64,000 nucleotides of DNA. It comes from Litchfieldia stipae (lineage in GTDB: Bacteria; Bacillota; Bacilli; Bacillales; Bacillaceae_L). Every line of letters starts with the position of its first letter. Position 1 is the first letter of the stretch. The stretch is taken from NCBI RefSeq assembly GCF_014837155.1, contig NZ_JACYHA010000001.1, positions 62,001 to 126,000 on the forward strand, read 5' to 3'. A program made the translations under genes and the position numbers. Of the stretch, positions 28,889 through 38,288 are shown one piece after another. The notes under the pieces were generated by a model that was not told where the DNA came from, ran no database searches, and saw only the letters and a program-made list of their open reading frames with translations.

Positions 28889-29040
28889 CATTGAAAGATC
28901 TGTTAAAACCTCAGCTTGAATTCACTACAGAATGTGGTAAAGAAGCATGAAAATGATTGACAATTTCATCATTTTCTTGTTAGAATTCGAATCAAGTGAA
29001 AAATTACTGAAATTTAAAAGAAATAAATACATATGTATCT

Positions 29041-29190
29041 CTTATCAAGAGCAGGCAGAGGGATTTGGCCCGATGAAGCCCAGCAACCGACCGTAATACC
29101 ATTGTGAAATGGGGCGCATTACTTATAATGAGCCGAAAACAAGGCACGGTGCTAATTCCAACAGAAAGTAATTACTTTCTGGCAGATAAG
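29041..29190 (+). promoter_or_regulatory. SAM-I (S-box) riboswitch aptamer upstream of the MtnK-like gene
   Basis: P1 arms CTTATC (29041-29046) and GATAAG (29185-29190). Inside are AGAGCAGGCAGAGGGA, GCCCGATGAAGCCCAGCAACC and CACGGTGCTAATTCC, all S-box landmarks. It spans about 150 bases, longer than the 105 of the metN copy, because of an extra stem region around 29095-29145. It implies high expression when SAM is low. Confidence 0.94.
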
Positions 29191-29210
29191 AGGTGAGAAG
29201 TGACCACTTC

Positions 29211-29241
29211 AAGCCTCTTTCAAACTGGAAGAGGCTTTTTT
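29211..29241 (+). terminator. SAM-riboswitch terminator before the MtnK-like gene
   Basis: AAGCCTCTTTC pairs with GGAAGAGGCTT and is followed by T's. It is the expression platform of the S-box. Confidence 0.9.
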
Positions 29242-29282
29242 AGCCTCAAAAACTGTTATCATACTTTTTTGGAGGTCATAAT

Positions 29283-30452
29283 ATGTCCGTTACAACTAAT
29301 CCATCTTATAAACCATTAACCGATAATACCGCTATTGCCTTAGCTAAAAGACTAAAGCTATTCGAAGAAAATGCCGCTTTAACTTCATATCAACTTGATG
29401 ATGGTCATTCAAATCTTTTATTTCGTATCATAGATGAAAAAAACAAAAGAGGAATCATCATTAAGCAAGCTAAATCTATCCTGGATGCATCAATAGAAGG
29501 AAATTCATTATTTATTTCAGGGAATAGTGTTCCAGAATTCGTTCCTAAGGTGTATTACCATGATTCTAGTCTAGCAGTAACAGTGATGGAGGATTTATCT
29601 CATTTGCAAACTTCTCGTAAAGGACTCATCGAAAGAAAGTCCCTCCCCTCCCTTTCAAAGCATATTGGTACATATCTAGCACGAACACTGTTTTATACTT
29701 CTGACTTTGCTTTAGGCTCTAAGAAAAAGAAAGAATTGCTCCACACATTTATTAAATCTGAGTCATGTAAATTAACAGATGAGCTTGTTTTTTCAATTCC
29801 TTTTTTTAATATCGATTCACCTCCCCTAGCAGTGGATTTGGAGAAGGATGTTCAACAGATTTTGAATAATCAGGAGTTGAAAATTGAGGTTGGAAATCTT
29901 AAGCGAAAATTTCTCACACAGGCTGATGCACTTATACATGGAAACCTACATACTGGTAATATCTTAGCTAATGATATTGAAACAAAGGTAATTGACCCAA
30001 GCTTTGCTTTCTATGGTCCTTTTGGCTATGATATTGGTCAATTTATGGCACATTTAATTATCCTAGCTATCTCACAAAATGAAGCTGATCGCCAGACTTT
30101 ATTAGACCATATTGACTGTACATGGCAAGTGTTCACAGACACCTTCAGAGAATTATGGATGAATGGAAATCAGGAAATATATTCAACAGTCGATGGTTTT
30201 ATTGACGAAATAGTAAAGGAAATATTTGAGGATGCCATTGGGTTTGCTGGATGTGAACTTATTAGGCAAACAACCAATGTAGCTCATGCTACAGTTTTAG
30301 ATCAAATTACTGAAAAAACAGCCCGACTCAAAGCAAAGCGCTATGCCTTATCATTAGGACAACAATTAATTACAAACAGAAGGACTTTTAGTGAAACAAA
30401 GCATATTAATGAATATATTAACAACTACGCAAAAAAAACAGTAGTCTCATAG
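29283..30452 (+). CDS. MtnK-like protein lacking catalytic residues (candidate pseudokinase)
   Basis: A homologue of 5-methylthioribose kinase over its whole 389 residues. ATP-lysine K61 (IIIKQA), MEDLSHL (102-108) and the C-terminal AIGFAGCELIR block are kept. From memory of B. subtilis MtnK, several active residues differ. The catalytic HGD is HGN (N221 in HGNLHTG), the metal-binding DPE is DPS (238-240), the glycine loop GDGNLN is DDGHSN, about 11 residues of the Trp-loop region are missing near 66-80, and the Arg pair is RQ. The reading frame, ribosome site (TTGGAGG) and SAM riboswitch are intact, so it is not simply decaying. mtnA, normally its partner, is absent. It may bind a nucleotide or MTR without phosphorylating it. 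A true mtnK could exist elsewhere. Confidence 0.85.
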   Translation: MSVTTNPSYKPLTDNTAIALAKRLKLFEENAALTSYQLDDGHSNLLFRIIDEKNKRGIIIKQAKSILDASIEGNSLFISGNSVPEFVPKVYYHDSSLAVTVMEDLSHLQTSRKGLIERKSLPSLSKHIGTYLARTLFYTSDFALGSKKKKELLHTFIKSESCKLTDELVFSIPFFNIDSPPLAVDLEKDVQQILNNQELKIEVGNLKRKFLTQADALIHGNLHTGNILANDIETKVIDPSFAFYGPFGYDIGQFMAHLIILAISQNEADRQTLLDHIDCTWQVFTDTFRELWMNGNQEIYSTVDGFIDEIVKEIFEDAIGFAGCELIRQTTNVAHATVLDQITEKTARLKAKRYALSLGQQLITNRRTFSETKHINEYINNYAKKTVVS

Positions 30453-30470
30453 AGCTTACTGTTTTTTTCA
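30430..30470. terminator. Terminator between the MtnK-like gene and the chemoreceptor gene
   Basis: AAAAAACAGTA and TACTGTTTTTTT form a stem with a 14-base loop. A and T tracts on both sides suggest bidirectional use. Confidence 0.75.
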
Positions 30471-30482
30471 CTTTGTAGATTT

Positions 30483-32273
30483 CTATAATTTGAATTTCAA
30501 AATCATTGTGTTTAACTGCACTGCCAGCTCAGATAATACTTCAGCATGTTCTGAGATATTCTCCATCGCACTATTTGTTTGCTGTACTGATGCCGATGTT
30601 TGTTCAATTCCAGCTGCTGATTCCTCAGAAACGGAAGCGATGTTTTCAATCGAGCTATTTATCTCAACAGTATTATTCGTTACTTCTAATAGATGCTCTG
30701 AAATCCCTTTAATATTGTCTACCATCTTTGTAACATCTACATTTATATCGCTAAAGGTTTGCCCTGTTATATCAATTTTCTGCGTACCAATTTCAACCTC
30801 TTTATATCCAAGTTGTAATGAATCCGCCACACTTTTTGATTCCTGTTGAATACTACCAACAATATCTGTAATATCAGAAACGGAATCTGCCACTTGCACA
30901 GCAAGCTTTCTAACCTCATCTGCTACAACAGCAAATCCTCTTCCATGATCTCCGGCTCTGGCTGCTTCGATGGCTGCATTTAGTGCAAGTAAATTTGTTT
31001 GATCTGCAATATCTTTAATTACTTTGACAAGCGTTGAAATTTGCTTTGTCTGTGTATCTAGTCCATTAACTTTTTCTACAGAAGTTTTCATAATTTCATT
31101 GATCTTATTCATTTGCTCTGTAGATTCATTCATAAATAAATTCCCTTTTTGGGTCATCTCTAGTACTTGAACAGATGATTGGTTGATATGCTGACCATTA
31201 CTATTTGCTATTTGAATACGGTTCGTAAAATTCTCCATCAATTCTGTTAATAGGTTTGCAGTATTTGCTTGCTCTTCTGCACCAGTAGATAACTCTTGCA
31301 TTGTCGATGAAACCTGTTGACTAGCAGCTTTAACCTCATTTGAAGAAACGGTTAAAATCTCACTTTTTTCAGTAACCTGTGTAGAAACAGCTGTAATTTC
31401 TTGGATCATTGATTGTAAGCTATTACGCATTTCATTAATCGCACGGCTTAACACACTCACTTCATCTTTGCCAGACGCCTCTATTTCATCAACATTAAGA
31501 TTCCCTTTTGCAATGTTTTCTGAGACATCTATTAAGTTAGTAAATTGTTTTGTCAGCTGTCTACTAATAAAGAGCATGATGGAAATTCCAATGATCGTCG
31601 CAATCACAATAGAAGCAATAAGAACAAAAATAGTAGCACCTATACTAGATGTAGCATTGCTAACAGAGTTACTACTTTGAGTCTTCAAACTATCTCTCAA
31701 TTCATTTAATAGACTTAAATTAAGACTAATTAACTCATCTGATTGAGTAGCAAATTTCCTGCTCTCTATCATTTGCTGTTCTTTAACTGCAGGGACAACT
31801 GACTCGTTAAATAACGCAACTAATATTTCCTTATTATTAACAATTGATGAATACATTTTTTTCATTGATTCTGTTTCCATCGCTGCCTCTACTTGCTTAA
31901 TCTGCTCATCAAATTCTGTCTTTTTTAATTCAAAACCATTTAAGTGCTTAATATCATTAGATTGTATGTATAACCTTACTTCACTTCCTAATTCCTGAAA
32001 TGTAGTAGCCATTTCTGTAATGATAATCGCATTATCTCCATCTTGTTGAACATTTTTCATTTCATTTTGTACCATTGATAGTTGAAAGAAGATAATTACT
32101 GATGAAATGGCAAATAATATAGTTGTAATCGAAAACGCAACTGCGAACTTTTGCCCTATTTTTAAATTTTTCCATGCCTTTAATTTGAGAATCTTGTTAT
32201 GTAATTTGCTTTCCCTATTATTTTGTTTCATTTTAGCAAGGGTTTTCGTTATCCAAGCTGAAATCTTCCTCAT
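30483..32273 (-). CDS. Methyl-accepting chemotaxis protein
   Basis: A 596-residue chemoreceptor. Membrane helices at about 43-65 and 211-234 bracket an extracellular four-helix-type sensor of about 145 residues, followed by HAMP (about 236-290) and the signalling hairpin with the conserved tip [23 protein letters not shown]. It should relay ligand binding to CheA/CheW. The ligand is unknown. The start has GGGGGCAAAAAA upstream. Monocistronic. Confidence 0.95.
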   Translation of the reverse strand: MRKISAWITKTLAKMKQNNRESKLHNKILKLKAWKNLKIGQKFAVAFSITTILFAISSVIIFFQLSMVQNEMKNVQQDGDNAIIITEMATTFQELGSEVRLYIQSNDIKHLNGFELKKTEFDEQIKQVEAAMETESMKKMYSSIVNNKEILVALFNESVVPAVKEQQMIESRKFATQSDELISLNLSLLNELRDSLKTQSSNSVSNATSSIGATIFVLIASIVIATIIGISIMLFISRQLTKQFTNLIDVSENIAKGNLNVDEIEASGKDEVSVLSRAINEMRNSLQSMIQEITAVSTQVTEKSEILTVSSNEVKAASQQVSSTMQELSTGAEEQANTANLLTELMENFTNRIQIANSNGQHINQSSVQVLEMTQKGNLFMNESTEQMNKINEIMKTSVEKVNGLDTQTKQISTLVKVIKDIADQTNLLALNAAIEAARAGDHGRGFAVVADEVRKLAVQVADSVSDITDIVGSIQQESKSVADSLQLGYKEVEIGTQKIDITGQTFSDINVDVTKMVDNIKGISEHLLEVTNNTVEINSSIENIASVSEESAAGIEQTSASVQQTNSAMENISEHAEVLSELAVQLNTMILKFKL

Positions 32274-32432
32274 TTTTTTGCCCCCTATTTTTCGTAAAAC
32301 TTTGAATTGTATAATTTCATTACATTATAGCGCACTTTGTCGTAATTTGAAATAATATGATGAATTTTGACAAAATTCGCTTAAATGTTTTCCTTAAAGC
32401 TATTATCGGCTCGAACTCTGAAAATTTAAATA

Positions 32433-32470
32433 AAAAAATAAGTAGATTTAAAAAATCTACTTATTTTTTC
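32433..32470. terminator. Terminator after the oxidoreductase operon
   Basis: AAAAAATAAGTAGATT and AATCTACTTATTTTTT form a long perfect hairpin with T tracts on both strands. Confidence 0.88.
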
Positions 32471-32475
32471 AAATA

Positions 32476-34770
32476 TTATAATAAAGGTTGTTCATGTTTT
32501 GCTTTTAACCTTAACCATCTTCGCTCAATTTCCAGCTCAAACTCTTCAAGCATTACTTTATTTTCATCTTTCAATAAATGCTTTGATTTGCCCATATACT
32601 TCAACCAATCTGTAACAGGAATTCGTTTCTTTTTGGCTTCAGGGTCATATGTGATCGTCGTTTCTCCCTGTTCAATTTCATATAATGGGAAGAAACAAGA
32701 ATCCACGGCGGCTTTCATGATGGTTTCACCAAAACGCTCCTCTGATTTCCAATTTAATGGACATGTAATTAAGATCTTTCCATATACAGTTCCAACATTT
32801 TGGGCATACCACTGGGCTTTAGCTGCTTTCTTTATTAAATCCTGTGGAAATGCTTCTGTTCCTGTAAAGACATAGGGAATATTTGTAGCCCCCATAATTT
32901 GTGCAGTATCTTTATGGTGGAATGCCTTCCCTCTTTGTGTTTTCCCTACACCCGTCGTACTCGTCATATGCCCCATTGGTGTTGAATAAGACATTTGCGA
33001 GCCGGTATTCATATAACCTTCATTATCATATTCGAGCATAATTAGCTTATGATTTCGAAGTGCTGTACCAATGGCAGAGCCCATTCCTATATCCATTCCA
33101 CCGTCACCAGTAATCATCACAAAGGTCACATCATCAGAGACATTAATTTCACCTCGTCTTTTCAACTCAAAGAAGGCTTCAGCCGTTCCTGATAATGTTG
33201 CTGGTCCGCTTTGGAACAAATTATGAATCGTTGTTTGTTTATGTGAACTATATGGATAAGCAGTCGTTACTACATAAGCACAGCCAGTTTGAAATAAGAC
33301 GACAACATCTCCTTCTATTCCTTTGAAGAACAATTCTAATCCAGGAAAAATCCCACACCCTGGACATGCACCATGACCTGAGGCTAATCGCTTAGGTTTT
33401 GATGTTAATGCACGAATGGGTGGAATTCTTACTTTTAGCTTCTTCGTTTGCTCATCCTGTGTTACTTGTATTAAACCTGTCTTAAAGCTGTCTCCTTGTA
33501 AAGGTTCCATAACAGGTTTCTGCTTATTTTCGACTTCACCTTTTTGGTAACCATAATAATCAAATGGATTGTTTGTATACCCTTTATTCATTGCATCTAT
33601 TGCCATATTAAAAAAGTTCATTGCGTCATCTGGATAAAAATCCTTACCACCAACACCAAATACTCTACTCAAGACAATGGTTTTATTGTCTTGGTCCTCT
33701 TGTAGAGCTGCTTTAACTTCATGTGTCATATTGGGACCATTTGCACCATAAGAATCTGCACGTTCTCCAATTAAGAGTGCTTTTACATTCTTTAAGGCGA
33801 TTCGAATTTGTTCTGATGGGAAAGGACGAATGATATTCGGACTGATTACACCAGCTTTGATTCCTCTTCTTCTCAAATCATCTACAACATCTTTTGCTGA
33901 TTCTGATGCTGAATTTAATAGAAATAATGCAACCTCAGCATCTTCCATTTCATATAGATCTAATACAGGATACTCTCTTCCTGATATTGCAACATACTCT
34001 TGCATTACTTTCTCATAAACTTCAATAGCTTTATACAACGCTTCTGATTGTTGAAAGTTATTATTAATTAAATCATCGCCATTCATATGTGCACCAATGG
34101 TTACAGGATTTTTCGGATCACGGACGAGTGGATAATTTGTTGGAGCCTCTCCGACAAACTGCTGAACAACTTTACGATCTTTGAAATAATGAACTTTTCT
34201 CTTTTGGTGCGAGGTAAAGAAGCCATCATAGGCAACAATGACTGGTAGTCTTACATCATGATTCTCGGATATTTTCAGAGCAATTATATTCATATCATAC
34301 ACTGCTTGAGGGGTACGAGCTAACAGGATTACCCAACCAGTATTTAAGGCGAAGTATAGATCTGAATGATCACCTCTTATATCTAATGGTCCACTGATCG
34401 ACCTAGTGACTAGGTTCATAACCATTGGGAAGCGAGTCCCAGACTGTACAGGTAATTGTTCAAGCATATACATTAACCCGTTAGCACTTGTCGCATTAAA
34501 TACTCTTGCACCCGTTACCGCCGCTCCATAACATATGCCAGCTGAACCATGTTCACCATCTGCAGCAATCAATTTGATATCATGTTCACCTCTTGCCTTC
34601 ATCATATCCAAATATTGCGCAACTTCTGTTGAAGGAGTAATCGGAAAATAACCCATAATATGATAATTGATTTGAGCAGCAGCCATTGCTGCCATTTCAT
34701 TCCCAGATTCAAACGTTATTATTTGTTCTGCTTTTTCTAGAGTTGTTAATTGATTTTCTAATGTTGCCAT
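32476..34770 (-). CDS. 2-oxoacid:ferredoxin oxidoreductase, fused alpha-beta subunits
   Basis: A CoA-dependent oxidative decarboxylase of 2-oxoacids that reduces ferredoxin. The 764 residues join an alpha (PorA-type) part (about 1-430) to a beta (PorB-type, thiamine diphosphate) part (about 450-750). The beta part carries CPGCG and the TPP motif GDGGMDIGMG ending in NEGYMNTG. The start directly follows the gamma-delta stop with no spacer (TAAATG) and uses the GGAGGTGC inside the upstream gene. The substrate (pyruvate, 2-oxoisovalerate or 2-oxoglutarate) cannot be told from sequence alone. Such enzymes are uncommon in aerobic Bacillus. Confidence 0.92.
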   Translation of the reverse strand: MATLENQLTTLEKAEQIITFESGNEMAAMAAAQINYHIMGYFPITPSTEVAQYLDMMKARGEHDIKLIAADGEHGSAGICYGAAVTGARVFNATSANGLMYMLEQLPVQSGTRFPMVMNLVTRSISGPLDIRGDHSDLYFALNTGWVILLARTPQAVYDMNIIALKISENHDVRLPVIVAYDGFFTSHQKRKVHYFKDRKVVQQFVGEAPTNYPLVRDPKNPVTIGAHMNGDDLINNNFQQSEALYKAIEVYEKVMQEYVAISGREYPVLDLYEMEDAEVALFLLNSASESAKDVVDDLRRRGIKAGVISPNIIRPFPSEQIRIALKNVKALLIGERADSYGANGPNMTHEVKAALQEDQDNKTIVLSRVFGVGGKDFYPDDAMNFFNMAIDAMNKGYTNNPFDYYGYQKGEVENKQKPVMEPLQGDSFKTGLIQVTQDEQTKKLKVRIPPIRALTSKPKRLASGHGACPGCGIFPGLELFFKGIEGDVVVLFQTGCAYVVTTAYPYSSHKQTTIHNLFQSGPATLSGTAEAFFELKRRGEINVSDDVTFVMITGDGGMDIGMGSAIGTALRNHKLIMLEYDNEGYMNTGSQMSYSTPMGHMTSTTGVGKTQRGKAFHHKDTAQIMGATNIPYVFTGTEAFPQDLIKKAAKAQWYAQNVGTVYGKILITCPLNWKSEERFGETIMKAAVDSCFFPLYEIEQGETTITYDPEAKKKRIPVTDWLKYMGKSKHLLKDENKVMLEEFELEIERRWLRLKAKHEQPLL

Positions 34771-35784
34771 TTAGATTGCACCTCCAACAAGTAATGGGAA
34801 TTTATGTGGAACTCGGTGAGCGTCTACGTAACCGCTTTCTTCTCTCATTTCAGTTAATGCAACGGTAGGACATGCTTCGATACATTTCAAACATCCTTTA
34901 CAATATTGATAGTCAATGCCTTTAAGAAACATCTGTTTACGGCCACGTTTATCTTCTCCTTCCTCCCAAACGAAGCAATTATCAGGACAGACAGTATCAC
35001 AAGCAGCACAGCTAATACATTTATCCATTTCAAGTCGAGGAATAAAGCCTTGACGTGACCCACTTAAGTCTTTGAGAATACTATTACCATTTGCAAGAAT
35101 CACACCACCGATTTCTTGAGTTTCATATCCTAATAAACTCAGTGACCGTTCAAAGTCCTTTTTCTCTACATTTAGTGAGATATCATAGTTCTTAAACTGT
35201 ACCTCTTCATACCCTCTATTAAAGGTACGAATATTCGGTTCAACAAGATGAGGATATTTTTTCTCAAATGTTTTTCGAATAACATCTCGCATTGTATCTG
35301 CATCAAGAAAATCACAAATTTTAAATAAAGCCCCCAGCATTGCTGTATTTACTTTTGTTTTTTCTTCTACTGCTATTCCCAATGCATCAATTATTGCAAG
35401 GGTACCGTATTTAATATTCAAATCATCCTTGATAGAATCAAAGCCTCGTGTCGAGTTAACTAATACAATCCCATCTGTAGGCATGCCACTTACAACATCA
35501 ACCATCTTATACAATGCTTCATGAAATACTCCAATCACATGTGGTTCTTCAATTGGGCTATGATCACGAATTTCAGTATCAGAATCACAGAAACGTATAA
35601 AGCTTTTAACAGGAGATCCCTTTTTCTCAGAACCATATGAAGAAAAATTGGAACCATTTAGATTTAATCCCAACACACCAGCCTCTGCTAGCATTTTTCC
35701 TGCCAAATTCGCTCCTAGACCACCAATTGATTCCAATCTAATTTCAAAAAATCCAAGCTTATTTTTCTTCGGTAAAATTGACAT
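34771..35784 (-). CDS. 2-oxoacid:ferredoxin oxidoreductase, fused gamma-delta subunits
   Basis: Residues 10-200 are the gamma domain (GFFEIRLESIGGLGANLAG), which closes the active site. Residues 245-310 are a two-cluster ferredoxin delta domain with C256-C259-C262-C266 and C295-C298-C301-C305, ligands for two [4Fe-4S] clusters. It is the first gene of a two-gene operon with the alpha-beta fusion. The start at 35784 has GGGGGAGCTGG upstream. No ferredoxin or partner dehydrogenase is adjacent. Confidence 0.92.
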   Translation of the reverse strand: MSILPKKNKLGFFEIRLESIGGLGANLAGKMLAEAGVLGLNLNGSNFSSYGSEKKGSPVKSFIRFCDSDTEIRDHSPIEEPHVIGVFHEALYKMVDVVSGMPTDGIVLVNSTRGFDSIKDDLNIKYGTLAIIDALGIAVEEKTKVNTAMLGALFKICDFLDADTMRDVIRKTFEKKYPHLVEPNIRTFNRGYEEVQFKNYDISLNVEKKDFERSLSLLGYETQEIGGVILANGNSILKDLSGSRQGFIPRLEMDKCISCAACDTVCPDNCFVWEEGEDKRGRKQMFLKGIDYQYCKGCLKCIEACPTVALTEMREESGYVDAHRVPHKFPLLVGGAI

Positions 35785-36184
35785 TCCAGCTCCCCCTACT
35801 ATGTTCTGTTAATCAACCTTCCATTTTCTTTCTATTTTCTATTTTATAAAAATTGCTGTAAAAATGATGTGACAAAAAACAAACACTTTACGTTTTTAAA
35901 TAATACACAATTTAATTCGTCACATATTATCACAAATACCATCGTTTTCAATGAGGAATTAAATGTATAACAGATTAAACTAAAAAGTATAACAGAATCC
36001 TTTATGCAAGCTTAAAAATGTTCTCCTTATCTTTGAATGCGCTTTATATATTGGTTTTTCTTCCTTCATTCTTTTTCCACGTATAACTTCCCTTTTCTTT
36101 CGTGAATAATGTGATAGAATTAATAAGTTATCATGAAAGATTTAAGATAACTTGTTAACCGTTTCACGAGAAAGGAGATTCAAC
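35785..36184. other. 400-base AT-rich intergenic region, no gene seen
   Basis: This holds the divergent promoters of the oxidoreductase operon and the radical SAM gene. GTGAC (35869-35873) and GTCAC (35919-35923) lie inverted 45 bases apart, but no clear FNR or Rex box is present. Confidence 0.6.
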
Positions 36185-37948
36185 TTGAAAGTCATAGCAA
36201 GTACATTAAATGCCAAATATATACATACAAGTCTTTCGATTCGTTTTTTAAAGGCATATGCAGCACCAGAGTTTGATATCGAATTAGCTGAATATACAAT
36301 TAAGGATCCGGCAATGAATATTGTCACTGACTTATATAGTAAAAAACCTGACGTTATTGGTTTTAGTTGTTACATCTGGAATATCGAAGAAACCATTAAA
36401 ATTGTAAAAATGCTCAAAAAAATAGATTCATCTATTGTCATTGTTTTAGGAGGTCCAGAGGTCTCCTATGATGTGAGGGAATGGTTACAAAGACTTCCAG
36501 AAGTTGATTTTATTGTTATAGGTGAGGGTGAAGAAACCTTTAAACAATTATTAACCGAATTAGAGCAAGAACGACGCTTTGAGCAGGTTAGTGGAATTGG
36601 TTACCGGACTAGCGAAAAAGAAATCATTAATCCTCAACGGAATAAGCTTAATTTGAAGGATCTTCCTTCTCCATTTCGTTTTGAAGAGGATAAGAAGCAT
36701 CTTTCAAAACGCGTGACCTATATTGAAACTAGCCGTGGTTGTCCGTTTTCATGTCAATTCTGCTTGTCATCGATTGAAGTTGGTGTACGCTATTTCGATC
36801 GTGAGAAGGTAAAAGACGACATTCGTTATCTGATGGCTAATGGGGCAAAGACGATAAAGTTTGTTGATCGAACGTTTAATATTAGTCGTAGCTATGCAAT
36901 GGAAATGTTCCAATTTTTAATCGATGAACATCTTCCAGGCACAGTATTTCAATTTGAAATTACAGCTGATATCATGAGACCTGAGGTGATACAGTTCTTA
37001 AATGAACAAGCACCTCCTGGACTATTCCGATTTGAAATCGGTGTACAATCAACAAATGATGCGACAAATGAGTTAGTCATGAGGAAACAGAACTTTAGTA
37101 AGCTTACTCGAACAGTCACGATGGTGAAAGAAGGCGGAAAAATTGATCAGCATCTTGATTTAATTGCAGGCCTACCTGAAGAGGATTATGATTCATTTAA
37201 AAACACTTTTAATGATGTGTTTGCCATGCGTCCTGAGGAACTACAGTTAGGATTTCTAAAAATGTTACGTGGGACAGGCTTGAGATTACGTGCTGATCAG
37301 CATCAGTATATTTATATGGACCATTCTCCTTATGAAATATTAGGTAATAATGTGCTCTCATTTGATGATATCACTCGTATTAAACAAGTCGAGGATGTCC
37401 TCGAAAAGTATTGGAATGATCATCGTATGAATCATACCATTGAATATTTAGTGACTAATGTATTTGAGACTCCTTTTGACTTTTTCCAGGAGTTCGGGAC
37501 ATTCTGGGATCTTCAAGGATGGTCGAGAATTGGCCATCAGCTGGAGGATTTATTCACACGATTACTTAGCTTCCTTGAAACAAAACAAATAGACCAAATG
37601 AAGCTTATTGAGGGCTTGATGAAATATGATTATTATCTACATCAGAAATATAAGCCTCGTAAGTCTTGGTGGGATGAGCCTGTTGCTAAGGATGAGCGTT
37701 CAAAGGTGTATCAGCAATATCTTGAGAATCCTGAGCTTCTAGGTCAAGAGTATGTGGAATTGAATTTAAATGAAAAGGACTTATACAAGCATACGATTGT
37801 TGAGAAATTCCCGTTTGATCTTAATCACTATTTAAACACTGGAATACTCATAGTTAAATCAACAAATGTCATTATTTATTTTGAACCAATTAAGCATGTT
37901 TCTATGTTCTATAGTGAACCCACTGAAAAAGCGCTAAAACCTAATTAG
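36185..37948 (+). CDS. B12-binding-domain radical SAM protein (DUF4080 type)
   Basis: The start is TTG 36185 behind AAAGGAG at ideal spacing (587 residues); the frame is open 33 bases upstream. Residues 1-130 form a cobalamin-binding-like Rossmann domain without the DxHxxG motif. The radical SAM core follows with CPFSCQFC (CxxxCxxC, one [4Fe-4S]) near residue 185, and the C-terminus matches the DUF4080 tail of such proteins. Activity could be methylation or another radical reaction; substrate unknown. Monocistronic. Confidence 0.9.
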   Translation: MKVIASTLNAKYIHTSLSIRFLKAYAAPEFDIELAEYTIKDPAMNIVTDLYSKKPDVIGFSCYIWNIEETIKIVKMLKKIDSSIVIVLGGPEVSYDVREWLQRLPEVDFIVIGEGEETFKQLLTELEQERRFEQVSGIGYRTSEKEIINPQRNKLNLKDLPSPFRFEEDKKHLSKRVTYIETSRGCPFSCQFCLSSIEVGVRYFDREKVKDDIRYLMANGAKTIKFVDRTFNISRSYAMEMFQFLIDEHLPGTVFQFEITADIMRPEVIQFLNEQAPPGLFRFEIGVQSTNDATNELVMRKQNFSKLTRTVTMVKEGGKIDQHLDLIAGLPEEDYDSFKNTFNDVFAMRPEELQLGFLKMLRGTGLRLRADQHQYIYMDHSPYEILGNNVLSFDDITRIKQVEDVLEKYWNDHRMNHTIEYLVTNVFETPFDFFQEFGTFWDLQGWSRIGHQLEDLFTRLLSFLETKQIDQMKLIEGLMKYDYYLHQKYKPRKSWWDEPVAKDERSKVYQQYLENPELLGQEYVELNLNEKDLYKHTIVEKFPFDLNHYLNTGILIVKSTNVIIYFEPIKHVSMFYSEPTEKALKPN

Positions 37949-37965
37949 GTTATTAGCGCTTTTTC
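37926..37965 (+). terminator. Terminator after the radical SAM gene
   Basis: AAAAAGCGCTAA pairs with TTAGCGCTTTTT; it overlaps the last codons of the gene. Confidence 0.88.
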
Positions 37966-37968
37966 TTT

Positions 37969-38124
37969 TTACTCACCTGTACTATTTCCTTTTTTTGAAT
38001 TACGGTTTGCACCTTTTATTGGTTCCTCAGCGGTCGCCTCTGCAGCGAATTCAGTATCAGGCATACTTTCAGTAGGGGTAAAATTACTTTTTCTTGCTGC
38101 GTCACGTTTTACTTTACGTTTCAT
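37969..38124 (-). CDS. Small basic/acidic protein, unknown
   Basis: The gene has 51 codons from ATG 38124 with GGGAGATTTA upstream to TAA at 37969. The product is very polar: basic start (MKRKVKRDAARKS), acidic middle, basic tail. It looks like the small unstructured proteins common in spore formers, but I do not recognise a family. Confidence 0.6.
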   Translation of the reverse strand: MKRKVKRDAARKSNFTPTESMPDTEFAAEATAEEPIKGANRNSKKGNSTGE

Positions 38125-38288
38125 TAAATCTCCCACTTTCTTTCATTTACTTTAATCAACATCCTTATCTTGTTCATTTGCCCTTGTCATCATACAGCAG
38201 AATTTTTAATGATGACTGACTAAGGAGTCACAATACCATCATAAATCCTCATTGTTTGCTCATACTAAAAGTGAATAGGAGGGATAAT

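Noticed and set aside
29283-30452. Frameshifted or truncated mtnK pseudogene
   Set aside because: The frame is open from a good start to a normal C-terminus; the changes are substitutions and one small deletion, so it is reported as a candidate pseudokinase instead.
35869-35923. GTGAC/GTCAC inverted pair as an FNR or Rex site for the ferredoxin oxidoreductase
   Set aside because: The 45-base gap and missing core pattern do not fit either regulator.
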